Origin: SVTX01 sp045638125
GTDB lineage: Bacteria; Bacillota; Clostridia; Oscillospirales; CAG-272
Direction of reading: 5' to 3'
Assembly (NCBI GenBank): GCA_045638125.1
Contig: JAZUAS010000116.1
Span: 1-14,451, forward strand
Length of the DNA stretch: 14,451 nucleotides
In this document: one piece after another, positions 1 to 6,810 of the stretch
Layout of the letters: each line of letters starts with the position of its first letter
Position numbering within the stretch: the first letter of the stretch is position 1
Position numbers and translations under genes: made by a program
Notes under the pieces: generated by a model
Databases searched by the model: none
The model's input: the letters and a program-made list of their open reading frames with translations, nothing else
Told to the model about the DNA's origin: nothing

Positions 1-1
1 C

Positions 2-3000
2 GAGTGGCAGTTGGTCATTTTCGACTGCAGCACATTGACGAATATGGACAAGGAAAACGGTATCGGTCATACAAGATTGCGTGTCTTTACCTCAAGCGTA
101 ACGGGTAACACTGCCGACATAGCATGGGTCGGATTCTTCGACAATACTAACGATGCTCGTGAGCTCTACACCAAGTACACCGAGAGCTACAACATTGCTG
201 CAATACCCGCAGCATGCACTCACACTTGGGTAGACGCCGACTGTGACACTCCCAAGACCTGTTCTAAGTGTGGTGAAACCGAGGGCGCGGCTCTTGGTCA
301 CGGCACAAAGGGCTTTACCTACACGGCTACCAATAAGATTACCACCTTTGACGTTCACTGCGCTCTCTGTGGTGAGTTCCTCGAAACCAAGACAGGCATC
401 AACCAGGAAGGCTTGGCAGTTCTCGATGCTAACAAGCTTGCACAGAACGCTGTTTACCAGGAGGCTGTTTCGGGCGTACCCGTATGCGGAGACGTAACCA
501 AGTTCACCAGCACCTTCCATAACGGCCTTGAATACGTCGATATATCGACTTCAAGATCTACTTCTTCCTCCTACGTATACTTCTCCATTCCCGGCAAGGC
601 AACTACCGTAGGCAATTACGTAGCTGTAATTTACAGAAGCTGGAACCTCAACAACACCGGCATGTACGTAAGCAGCTCCGAGTCCAACAGCGTGAGCGGT
701 TCTCATGCAGCAACGGGAGTAACTTCATGGAGCACTCTCACCTCCAACTGGAATATTATGCTCTACGACGTTTCCGCTATCTCCGAATTGAGCAGCGAAG
801 GCGCAGGCACGATCCGTTTCGACATTGGCGCTAATATGTTTGGTAGACATATCGAAATAGCTTATATCGGATTCTTCAGCTCTCAGGATGAGGCAAATAC
901 GTTCTACGCTGCGGCTGCTGACGAATACAAGCTCACCGAGAACGAGGCAGGCGGAGCTTTCAGAGCGCATTACAACAGTGTTTCCGTAAACGGCACAGCG
1001 CTGACTATCAGCGGTACCGAAAAGAACATAATGCACGAGTACGACCTCTCCGCATCCGGCACCGTTCGCACCTTAAGCTGGGGTGGTTGGTTCATGACTT
1101 ATAGCGGAACCAAGAACTACAAGTACGTTATCACCGACGCTGACGGCAACAGTAAAGAAGGCACGTGGGTCGGCGGCGACCAGACTTCCAGCACAGGTCA
1201 CGCAGATGCAGCGATCGGAATGGGACTTGGCGACACCATAGGAACAGCAAACGACTGCCGTAAGGGCGCTTCGTACAGCAAGACCTTTACCAACGTCGAT
1301 CTCGCAACCTTCTCCGGCAAGACCGTCACCATTCAGATCTACGCTGAAACTAACGACGGCAGAGAAATTCTGATCACACGTTTCCTCAACGTTAAAGTTG
1401 ACGTATTCTACAAGACTTACATCAACCAAGTGTACGTAGACAGCACTAACTATGCTACCGCAGGCGGACATGAGAACAAGCTGTTTACGATCGACCTCTC
1501 CGGAAAGACCTTGACCACTGCAGATAATTCTCTGAAGGTCTACGGTTGGTTCATCGCTAACAGCGGAACTAAGAATTACGTATACGTTGTTACCGATACG
1601 GAAGGCAACACGAAAGAAGTAGAATACACGACCAGCAATCTGACTACCAGCCAAGGTCACAGAGATGCGGCAACGAGCTTCGGACTTAACCCCGACAACG
1701 CTCTGTTGAACGGATCACTCGGCGTAATCTTCGATCTTACAGGATTTGAAGGCAAGACGGTTACAGTCGAGCTTTATTCGGTAACCAACGACGGCTTTGA
1801 GATTCTGTCTACCAGAATTACCGGCGTTTCGGTTCCCGAGGCTGAGGAAGAAACCGAAACTGAAACTGAAACTGAAACTGAAACCGAAGTTGAAACCGAA
1901 CCCGAGGAAGAAGAATACACCGGCAAGTATAAGACTTACATTAATAATATCTATGTAAACGGAACGAATTTCGTGGGATCTGTAGCAGGAGAAAACAGAG
2001 TGTATACAGTTAACCTCGCCGGACAGACCTTGAAAAATGCAACGTCCCTGAATTGGGCAGGTTGGTACATCGTTGAAAGCGGAACCGCAAAGTACGTTTA
2101 CACCATTACCGATACGGACGGCAACTCGATAGACAGAGAGTACGTCGGCGCTGATATTACCAGCTCCGGTCACATAAGCGCAGCCGAGAGTTACGGACTT
2201 AATGCCGAATCCCTTAAGGGCGGTTCGATCAACCACACCTTTGATCTTAGCGGATTTGAAGGCAAGACGGTTACCATCGAGCTTTATTCGGTAAGTAACA
2301 ACGGCTATAAGGTTCTTTCCACCGTATTCAATAACGTTACGATTGCTGAAAAACCCTCTGTATATGACGGATTGTACAGAACCTACGTCAACAATTTCTA
2401 TGTAAACGGTCAAAATATTGTAGCCGCAGGCGGACACGATAATAAGGCGTTTACGGTTGACCTCTCCGGATACACCTTGATAGACGCAAAGTCTATGCAG
2501 CTTGGCGGTTGGTACATCGTTAAAACCGGAACCGCGAAATACGTTTACACCATTACCGATACGGACGGCAACACGAAGGACGTAGAGTACGTCGGCGCTG
2601 ATATTACCTCATCAGGTCACATAAGCGCAGCAGAGGGTTACGGACTTGACGCTCAGTCCCTTATGGGCGGTTCGATCAGCACTACCTTTGATCTTTCCGG
2701 ATTTGAAGGCAAGACGGTTACAGTTGAGCTTTATTCGATAACCAACGAAGGTTATAAGGTTCTCTCTACCAGAATTACCAACGTTACTATTGCTGAAAAA
2801 GACCCTGTATACACAGGATTGTACAAGACCTACATAAATTATGTGTATGTAAACGGCTCGGCGGTTGTGGGTGCAGGAGGATACGAGAACAAGACGTTTG
2901 TAACTGATCTCTCCGCATACACCTTGAACACACCCACTTCTATGTATATCGGCGGTTGGTTCATCGTTGACAGCGGTACCAAAAATTACGTATACTCCAT

Positions 3001-3262
3001 TATTGATGCAAAGGGTAACAAGAAAGACGTATCAATCACCACTAGCGATCTGACCACCTCCACAGGTCACAGAGACGCGGCAACGAGCTACGGACTTAAC
3101 CCCGACAACGCTCTGTTGAACGGATCACTCAGCATAACCTTTGATCTTACAGGATATGAAGGTCAAACGGTTACCATTAAGCTTTATTCCGTGAGCAACA
3201 ACGGCGATACGGTTCTGTCCTCTATCTTTAACAACGTTAAGGTTGCGGCTGCTTCTGAATAA
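2..3262 (+). CDS. Large repetitive secreted/surface protein, 5' end missing
   Basis: The reading frame is open to the left edge, so the true start and any signal peptide lie outside the window; about 1086 residues are visible. Residue numbers here count from the TTG at base 11. Residues 1-55 and about 245-305 are two copies of one module end, each finishing in an aromatic 'A(W/Y)(V/I)GFF' strand. Between them (69-126) is a Cys/His segment with CSKCGETEG and HCALCG, a pattern common in clostridial surface proteins. From about 316 to the end are five beta-rich repeats of about 149 residues, each opening with a Y-(K/R)-T-Y-(I/V)-N type motif (degenerate in repeat 1) and carrying GW(F/Y), SGT or TGT, a conserved GH and 'GKTVT'-type strands. 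An acidic Glu-Thr linker separates repeats 2 and 3. No LPXTG, SLH or dockerin motif is visible at the C-terminus. An extracellular adhesion or carbohydrate-binding role is inference; I do not recognise the repeat family with certainty. Confidence 0.85.
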   Translation, partial: EWQLVIFDCSTLTNMDKENGIGHTRLRVFTSSVTGNTADIAWVGFFDNTNDARELYTKYTESYNIAAIPAACTHTWVDADCDTPKTCSKCGETEGAALGHGTKGFTYTATNKITTFDVHCALCGEFLETKTGINQEGLAVLDANKLAQNAVYQEAVSGVPVCGDVTKFTSTFHNGLEYVDISTSRSTSSSYVYFSIPGKATTVGNYVAVIYRSWNLNNTGMYVSSSESNSVSGSHAATGVTSWSTLTSNWNIMLYDVSAISELSSEGAGTIRFDIGANMFGRHIEIAYIGFFSSQDEANTFYAAAADEYKLTENEAGGAFRAHYNSVSVNGTALTISGTEKNIMHEYDLSASGTVRTLSWGGWFMTYSGTKNYKYVITDADGNSKEGTWVGGDQTSSTGHADAAIGMGLGDTIGTANDCRKGASYSKTFTNVDLATFSGKTVTIQIYAETNDGREILITRFLNVKVDVFYKTYINQVYVDSTNYATAGGHENKLFTIDLSGKTLTTADNSLKVYGWFIANSGTKNYVYVVTDTEGNTKEVEYTTSNLTTSQGHRDAATSFGLNPDNALLNGSLGVIFDLTGFEGKTVTVELYSVTNDGFEILSTRITGVSVPEAEEETETETETETETEVETEPEEEEYTGKYKTYINNIYVNGTNFVGSVAGENRVYTVNLAGQTLKNATSLNWAGWYIVESGTAKYVYTITDTDGNSIDREYVGADITSSGHISAAESYGLNAESLKGGSINHTFDLSGFEGKTVTIELYSVSNNGYKVLSTVFNNVTIAEKPSVYDGLYRTYVNNFYVNGQNIVAAGGHDNKAFTVDLSGYTLIDAKSMQLGGWYIVKTGTAKYVYTITDTDGNTKDVEYVGADITSSGHISAAEGYGLDAQSLMGGSISTTFDLSGFEGKTVTVELYSITNEGYKVLSTRITNVTIAEKDPVYTGLYKTYINYVYVNGSAVVGAGGYENKTFVTDLSAYTLNTPTSMYIGGWFIVDSGTKNYVYSIIDAKGNKKDVSITTSDLTTSTGHRDAATSYGLNPDNALLNGSLSITFDLTGYEGQTVTIKLYSVSNNGDTVLSSIFNNVKVAAASE
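1655..1720 (+). repeat. 66-bp direct repeat, copy in repeat 2
   Basis: This stretch matches 3065-3130 at 64 of 66 bases by eye, far more than the surrounding parts of the two repeats. It encodes the segment GHRDAATSFGLNPDNALLNG plus two residues. The partner lies two repeats away, not next door, which suggests a recent intragenic exchange. Confidence 0.85.
1844..1915 (+). repeat. GAAACT-type hexanucleotide run encoding a Glu-Thr linker
   Basis: The six-base unit GAAAC(T/C) is repeated in frame and encodes alternating Glu and Thr, flanked by Glu-rich codons (roughly residues 612-635). Because the unit is a multiple of three, slippage would change linker length without breaking the frame. It separates repeat 2 from repeat 3 and is the only such linker in the visible protein. 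Confidence 0.85.
3065..3130 (+). repeat. 66-bp direct repeat, copy in repeat 5
   Basis: Partner of 1655-1720, offset by 1410 bp and in the same reading frame. The two copies differ only at one silent site (GAT/GAC) and one site that changes Phe to Tyr. Confidence 0.85.
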
Positions 3263-3298
3263 TATCGGCTAAAGGCTAAAAAACTACAAAAACAAAAT

Positions 3299-3322
3299 CC
3301 CCACGGGAGCGATCCCGTGGGG
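3299..3322. other. Perfect hairpin between the surface-protein gene and the mini-gene
   Basis: The stem CCCCACGGGA / TCCCGTGGGG has 10 perfect pairs and a GCGA loop. On the plus strand no T-run follows, so it is a poor terminator for the upstream gene. On the minus strand it is followed by a T-rich stretch. Lying 37 bp after the stop codon and 17 bp before the next ATG, it may protect mRNA or partly separate the expression of the two genes (inference). Confidence 0.7.
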
Positions 3323-3339
3323 TGAAAGAAAGACAAATT

Positions 3340-3489
3340 ATGATTAGAAAAAGAAAATTCCCTTACGAAGACCCAGAATTTTTGAAAATTGAGGTTTTGA
3401 ACGATATAATCACCGAAAGCGGCGATTACGTCGATACCGAAGCCGAAACCGAAGATGACGGTTGGGATATGGGCTTTCTTCCCTTCTGA
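3340..3489 (+). CDS. Small acidic 49-residue protein, unknown function
   Basis: An ATG opens a 49-codon frame ending in TGA. The upstream sequence GAAAGAAAGA gives a weak purine-rich ribosome site. The protein begins with a basic stretch (MIRKRK), followed by YEDPEF, a hydrophobic segment LKIEVLNDIITESG, a run of Glu/Asp/Thr, and an aromatic end (GWDMGFLPF). This layout recalls short clostridial peptides of the form 'Y-x-x-P-E ... D-(I/V)-I-T-x-S-G, acidic tail'; that is recollection, not a search. No Cys is present and no peptide-modifying enzyme is nearby. No separate promoter is evident, so it is probably transcribed with the large surface-protein gene, whose product also carries a Glu-Thr stretch. 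The true terminator lies just after it. Confidence 0.6.
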   Translation: MIRKRKFPYEDPEFLKIEVLNDIITESGDYVDTEAETEDDGWDMGFLPF

Positions 3490-3521
3490 TTTGACTTTCG
3501 AAGCTTATAAAATTTAACAAC

Positions 3522-3560
3522 AAACCTCCCACGGGGCTTTACCCGTGGGAGGTTTTGTGT
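3522..3560 (+). terminator. Rho-independent terminator after the mini-gene
   Basis: A 14-bp perfect stem starts with AAACCTCCCACGGG, has the loop GCTTTA, and returns to GGTTTTGTGT. The T-rich end of the right arm continues one base past the stem, as in a terminator. The stem core CCCACGGG is the same as in the hairpin at 3299-3322. By symmetry of the A/T flanks it could also work on the minus strand. Confidence 0.8.
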
Positions 3561-3605
3561 AGTAAAAAGATTATTAAATTTTGTTTGTGTCAGATTGATT
3601 TCCAA

Positions 3606-3657
3606 GGACTACTCATCCACCGCTAAAGCGGTCCCCCTTCCCTCACAAGGGAAGGTT
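3606..3657 (+). repeat. Left arm of a 52-bp inverted repeat (REP-like)
   Basis: The arm pairs with 3798-3849 with 51 of 52 bases complementary. It contains two nested hairpins of its own: ACCGCTAAAGCGGT (3619-3632) and CCTTCCCT-CACA-AGGGAAGG (3636-3655). The two arms enclose 140 bp with no convincing reading frame. Overall the unit (3606-3849, 244 bp) looks like a pair of REP-type palindromes or a small non-autonomous element. Confidence 0.85.
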
Positions 3658-3795
3658 GAGGGCGTGATGACATCGAATATTCAACTGTAGCCGTGAAAAG
3701 GGTTTTAAGGTTATAGTTCAATGCACTCAACATTTATTTATAGCCGTATAGAATGTTTTTGCTGTCTGTAAAATAACATCGCTATTCGCCTTGCG

Positions 3796-3819
3796 AAAAC
3801 CTTCCCTTGCGAGGGAAGG
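3796..3819 (-). terminator. Possible terminator for the DUF559 gene, inside the right arm
   Basis: Read on the minus strand, the inner hairpin CCTTCCCT-CGCA-AGGGAAGG is followed by TTTT, the shape of a short intrinsic terminator. It lies about 55 bp after the nuclease stop codon. The left arm has the same hairpin but only TT after it, so that copy should end transcription less well. Confidence 0.45.
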
Positions 3820-3849
3820 GGGACCGCTTTAGCGGTGGATGAGTAGTCC
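3798..3849 (-). repeat. Right arm of the 52-bp inverted repeat
   Basis: Reverse complement of the left arm with one substitution, in the loop of the inner hairpin (TGCG here, CACA in the left arm). It contains ACCGCTTTAGCGGT (3823-3836) and the C/T-rich hairpin (3800-3819). Confidence 0.85.
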
Positions 3850-3864
3850 TCGGATGAGTAGTCC
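3837..3864 (+). repeat. 13-bp tandem duplication at the outer end of the right arm
   Basis: GGATGAGTAGTCC occurs at 3837-3849 and again at 3852-3864, separated by TC. The left arm has only one copy. The second copy ends 10 bp from the stop codon of the DUF559 gene. Confidence 0.85.
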
Positions 3865-3874
3865 ATTCCCTTAG

Positions 3875-4270
3875 CTACTCAATATCTCTTGTTACATCTC
3901 TATCAAAATTCAAATCTTCAAAATCCAATTCAAGATGCTTCAAAATATCACTTGCAACACCTTCAAATCGTTTCTTAATATCAAAATTTGTATATCTCAA
4001 CACCGTAATTCCCCACTGTCCCAACCTATGATCTCTTTCAATATCGGCAGCTCTGTTTTCAGGTTCATAATGTTGAGAACCGTCAATTTCTATTGCAATT
4101 TTTGCGCTCGGAATATAAAAATCTACAATATAATTCTCTATGCTTTTTTGTCGTTTTACGGAAACGGGTAATTTTTTGAGAAAATTATACCACAAGTGTT
4201 TTTCTTCATCGGTCATATTCTTTCGCAATTTTTGCGCGTTCTTTTTGTTACTTTTTTCGTATGGTAACAT
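3875..4270 (-). CDS. DUF559 (Vsr-like, PD-(D/E)XK-type) endonuclease-domain protein
   Basis: 131 residues, the usual size for single-domain DUF559 proteins. The N-terminal helix region (10-35, KNMTDEEKHLWYNFLK) leads into KRQKSIENYIVDFYIP, with Asp50 in 'VDFY', then 'IAIEIDGSQH' with Glu61, Asp63 and His67, and 'DHRLGQWGITVLRYTN' (80-95). Asp50, Glu61 and Asp63 are the expected metal-binding set of the Vsr/very-short-patch-repair fold. The start is supported by AGGAAAG a few bases upstream. A TATAAT-like -10 sits at 4327-4322, but I see no good -35, so expression may come partly from the serCA operon upstream. The 3' end abuts the REP-like inverted repeat. DNA cleavage by DUF559 proteins is inferred from the fold; their role is not established. 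Confidence 0.85.
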   Translation of the reverse strand: MLPYEKSNKKNAQKLRKNMTDEEKHLWYNFLKKLPVSVKRQKSIENYIVDFYIPSAKIAIEIDGSQHYEPENRAADIERDHRLGQWGITVLRYTNFDIKKRFEGVASDILKHLELDFEDLNFDRDVTRDIE

Positions 4271-4286
4271 TATCTTTCCTTTTTTT

Positions 4287-4310
4287 AATCGGGAGGTTTT
4301 TCTCCCGATT
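4287..4310. other. Hairpin between serA and the DUF559 gene
   Basis: AATCGGGAG / CTCCCGATT, 9 bp, with a six-base T-rich loop (as read on the plus strand). On the minus strand, the direction of both flanking genes, an A-run follows it rather than a T-run, so it is not a standard terminator for serA. It lies just upstream of the nuclease ribosome site and could act as mRNA processing or leader structure. Confidence 0.55.
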
Positions 4311-4333
4311 TCTTCATTTATATTATATATAAC

Positions 4334-5497
4334 TTAATCCTGCAAAATTCTGACTCTGATAACGCCATCGATAGCTTTCAGCTTATCAAGTGAACCGCTA
4401 TCCGCCTTTCCCGTCAGGTCAATAATGGTATACGCCACCTCGCCGCGCGATTTACTCATCATATTCTCAATATTAAGCCCTTGCTCCGAGCAGATCGTCG
4501 TAATGCTCGAAATAACCGCAGGAATATTCTTGTGAAGCACGCAGATTCTTGCGTCTCCGCTTCTTGCCATGCTGATAGCAGGGAAATTTACGCTGTTGCG
4601 GATATTTCCATTTGCCAGATAGTCCGCAAGCTCCTGCGCCGCCATTACCGCGCAGTTGTCCTCGCTCTCCTCGGTAGATGCTCCAAGGTGAGGAATAGCA
4701 ACAATTCCCTTTACGCCTATGACTTCTTCGGTGGGGAAATCGGTGACGTAAGACGCTACCTTGCCGCTCTCAAGGGCTTCTTTCAAGTCAGCCGCGTTGA
4801 CGAGGTCGGCTCTGGAAAAATTAAGAATTCTCACGCCGTCCTTCATCTTGGCGATAGTCTCCTTGTTGATCATTCCCTTGGTCTGGGGTGTCGAGGGAAC
4901 GTGGAGCGTGATGTAATCGGCACAAGCGTATATGTCATCGTAGGTTGCCGCCTTGGTGACGTGATGATTGAGATTCCATGCCGCCTCGATCGACATATAG
5001 GGGTCACAGCCCACAACGTCCATGCGGAGATGAACCGCCGTGTTCGCTACCATGCCGCCTATCGCGCCAAGTCCGATAACACCGAGAGTTTTGCCTGCGA
5101 CCTCAACGCCCGCAAACTTACCTTTGCCCTTCTCGACCTGCTTTGCTACGTCCTCGATAAGAGTTCCCGCCCAGGCAATGCCGCCTATTACGTCTCTCGA
5201 CGCAAGCATAAGTCCCGCAACAACAAGCTCCTTGACCGCGTTCGCGTTAGCGCCGGGGGTGTTAAATACCACAACTCCCTGCTCCGTGCAACGGTCGATT
5301 GGGATGTTGTTGACACCCGCGCCCGCTCTCGCAATCGCGCGTAGCTCCGGATTAAATTCCATGTCCAGCATATTTGCGGAACGTACCATGATGCCGTAGG
5401 GGGCATCTACGTCCTCGCCTACGTTGAAAAGCGCAGGATCAAGCTTATCTGTGCCTATTTTGGCAATTTTATTAAGCAATTTTATGTTTTTGATCAT
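4334..5497 (-). CDS. serA: D-3-phosphoglycerate dehydrogenase
   Basis: Catalyses the first committed step of serine synthesis, NAD-dependent oxidation of 3-phosphoglycerate to 3-phosphohydroxypyruvate, in the cytosol. The 387-residue protein is a short form. It has the substrate domain at both ends of a central Rossmann domain (about 95-280), GLGAIG at 142-147, Asp165 after the second strand (NAD preference), Arg229 in NFSRADLVN, Glu257 in DFPTEE and His270 in PHLGAS, which together form the expected Arg-Glu-His catalytic set. A C-terminal ACT domain (about 317-387) may allow serine feedback. The ATG overlaps the stop of serC by 4 bp (ATGA), with GAGGAG upstream inside the end of serC, so translation is probably coupled. 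The phosphoserine phosphatase gene for the third step is not in the window. Confidence 0.96.
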   Translation of the reverse strand: MIKNIKLLNKIAKIGTDKLDPALFNVGEDVDAPYGIMVRSANMLDMEFNPELRAIARAGAGVNNIPIDRCTEQGVVVFNTPGANANAVKELVVAGLMLASRDVIGGIAWAGTLIEDVAKQVEKGKGKFAGVEVAGKTLGVIGLGAIGGMVANTAVHLRMDVVGCDPYMSIEAAWNLNHHVTKAATYDDIYACADYITLHVPSTPQTKGMINKETIAKMKDGVRILNFSRADLVNAADLKEALESGKVASYVTDFPTEEVIGVKGIVAIPHLGASTEESEDNCAVMAAQELADYLANGNIRNSVNFPAISMARSGDARICVLHKNIPAVISSITTICSEQGLNIENMMSKSRGEVAYTIIDLTGKADSGSLDKLKAIDGVIRVRILQD

Positions 5498-6591
5498 TTT
5501 TTAGGATTCTCCTCGGCGAATTTTTTCATAAACGCAACAAGTGCTTCTACGCCCTCGTAAGGCATAGCGTTATATATCGACGCTCTCATACCGCCGACGC
5601 TTCTGTGTCCCTTGAGGTTCTTAAGACCTGCCGCAGAGGCTTCGGAGGCGAACTTTTTGTCAAGATCTGCATCGCCCGTAACGAAGGTAACGTTCATAAG
5701 TGAACGGGATTCCTTCTTGACGGGGGCGATATAGTAGCTCTGGCTGTCGAGGTAATCGTAAAGGAGCGCCGCCTTCTTTGCGTTCATTTCCTGCATAACA
5801 GTAAGACCGCCGAGCTGCTCTATCCACTTATAGACAAGACCTGCCATGTAGATAGCGTAGCAAGGGGGGGTGTTATACATCGAATCGTTGTCTGCCATGG
5901 TCTTCCAATCGAGCATGGTCGGTATCTTTTCGTCTGCATAGCCTAAAAGGTCATCGCGGACTATAACGAGGGTCACTCCCGCGGGCGCCATGTTCTTTTG
6001 CGCTCCCGCGTATATCACTCCGAATTTTGTTACGTCAATAGGCTCGGAAATAATGCAGGACGAAAGGTCGGCAACGAGAGGCACGTCGCCCGTGTCGGGG
6101 ATATAGGGGTATTTCGTGCCGTATATAGTATTATTGAAACAAATGTGGAGGTAGGACGCGTCCTGATCCACCATTTCGCGAGTGATTTCGGGAACGTGGT
6201 CGAAGTTCGAGTCCTTTGTGGTCGCGATGCACTTGACATCATATCCCATCTTCTCTGCTTCCTTGTACGCCTTGCCCGAGAACTGTCCAGAGACGGCGTA
6301 GAGCGCCTTTTTTGCGGGCTTCAGACCTATAAGGTTCATGGGAACCGACGCAAACTGTGTAGACGCGCCGCCCTGAAGGAACAATACCTTGTAGTTGTCG
6401 GGAATATTCATTATCTTGCGCAGGTCGGCCTCTGCCGCCTGAATTATCGCTTCATAGTCGGGAGAACGGTGGCTCATCTCCATAACAGACATTCCTGAAT
6501 TGCCGTAGCAGACCAGCTCATTTGCGGCTTGCTCAAGGACGGGAAGCGGAAGCATGGATGGACCTGCTGAAAAGTTGTAAACTCTGTTCAT
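5494..6591 (-). CDS. serC: Phosphoserine aminotransferase
   Basis: A class V PLP-dependent aminotransferase that converts 3-phosphohydroxypyruvate and glutamate to phosphoserine and 2-oxoglutarate. The 365 residues match the usual family length. The N-terminal NFSAGPSMLP and MSHRSPDY (His41-Arg42, phosphate binding) are typical. Asp175 in VADLSS would hold the PLP pyridine nitrogen, and Lys199 in YAGAQKNMAP is the Schiff-base lysine. The start is fixed by AAGGAG 8 bp upstream. It is the first gene of a serC-serA operon, so steps 2 and 1 of the pathway are encoded in that order. A perfect consensus promoter lies about 35 bp upstream. Confidence 0.97.
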   Translation of the reverse strand: MNRVYNFSAGPSMLPLPVLEQAANELVCYGNSGMSVMEMSHRSPDYEAIIQAAEADLRKIMNIPDNYKVLFLQGGASTQFASVPMNLIGLKPAKKALYAVSGQFSGKAYKEAEKMGYDVKCIATTKDSNFDHVPEITREMVDQDASYLHICFNNTIYGTKYPYIPDTGDVPLVADLSSCIISEPIDVTKFGVIYAGAQKNMAPAGVTLVIVRDDLLGYADEKIPTMLDWKTMADNDSMYNTPPCYAIYMAGLVYKWIEQLGGLTVMQEMNAKKAALLYDYLDSQSYYIAPVKKESRSLMNVTFVTGDADLDKKFASEASAAGLKNLKGHRSVGGMRASIYNAMPYEGVEALVAFMKKFAEENPKK

Positions 6592-6626
6592 AATCGATCT
6601 CCTTAAATATCAAAAAAGATATTATT

Positions 6627-6655
6627 ATTATATTACAATCCCCTTTAACTGTCAA
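6627..6655 (-). promoter_or_regulatory. Consensus sigma-A promoter of serCA
   Basis: On the minus strand, TTGACA (6655-6650) and TATAAT (6632-6627) are separated by exactly 17 bp. The expected start near 6620 gives a short leader of about 29 bases before serC, with no riboswitch or T-box in it. Confidence 0.85.
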
Positions 6656-6752
6656 GACATTTTATCAAATTAAAGCGCTAAAACGTCAACTTTGTATAAA
6701 TTCACACAAATATTCTTTTCATGAAATCTTTTTTGTTAAATTTGTATCACAG

Positions 6753-6793
6753 AAAAAAATCACCGCTCGGACGCATCGGTCACGGGCGGTGAT
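6753..6793 (-). terminator. Terminator of the envelope cluster
   Basis: On the minus strand the stem ATCACCGC / GCGGTGAT encloses an 18-base loop and is followed by a run of Ts (6759 down to 6753). It lies 18 bp after the stop of the 94-residue membrane protein and before the serC promoter. Confidence 0.85.
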
Positions 6794-6810
6794 CTTTAAT
6801 TAATAAAAGA

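Larger units (their letters stand above)
957..3250 (+). repeat. Five tandem ~149-residue protein repeats
   Basis: Repeat starts fall near bases 958, 1407, 1924, 2371 and 2819. Spacings are about 449, 517, 447 and 448 bp; the long one contains the Glu-Thr linker. Shared features are the opening Tyr-Lys/Arg-Thr-Tyr strand, a GW(F/Y) near the middle, 'TDxxGN', a 'GH' before an Ala-rich turn, and a closing strand 'VTxxLYSxxNxG'. Repeat 1 is the most diverged. Repeats 3 and 4 resemble each other most, and repeats 2 and 5 resemble each other in their central part. Confidence 0.9.

Noticed and set aside
1073..2437. Two long minus-strand frames opposite the repetitive surface protein
   Set aside because: They arise from the biased codons of the repeats and lack start signals; their internal repetition only mirrors the sense protein.
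957..3250. Regularly spaced repeats as a possible CRISPR array
   Set aside because: The units are about 450 bp, in frame and protein-coding; there are no short identical repeats with unique spacers.
3658..3797. Possible small gene between the inverted-repeat arms
   Set aside because: No frame of useful length with a start and ribosome site; the stretch is A/T-rich and unlike coding DNA.
4481..5344. A 287-codon plus-strand frame opposite serA
   Set aside because: serA is certain from its motifs; this frame has no start signal and a shadow-type Arg/Val/His-rich composition.
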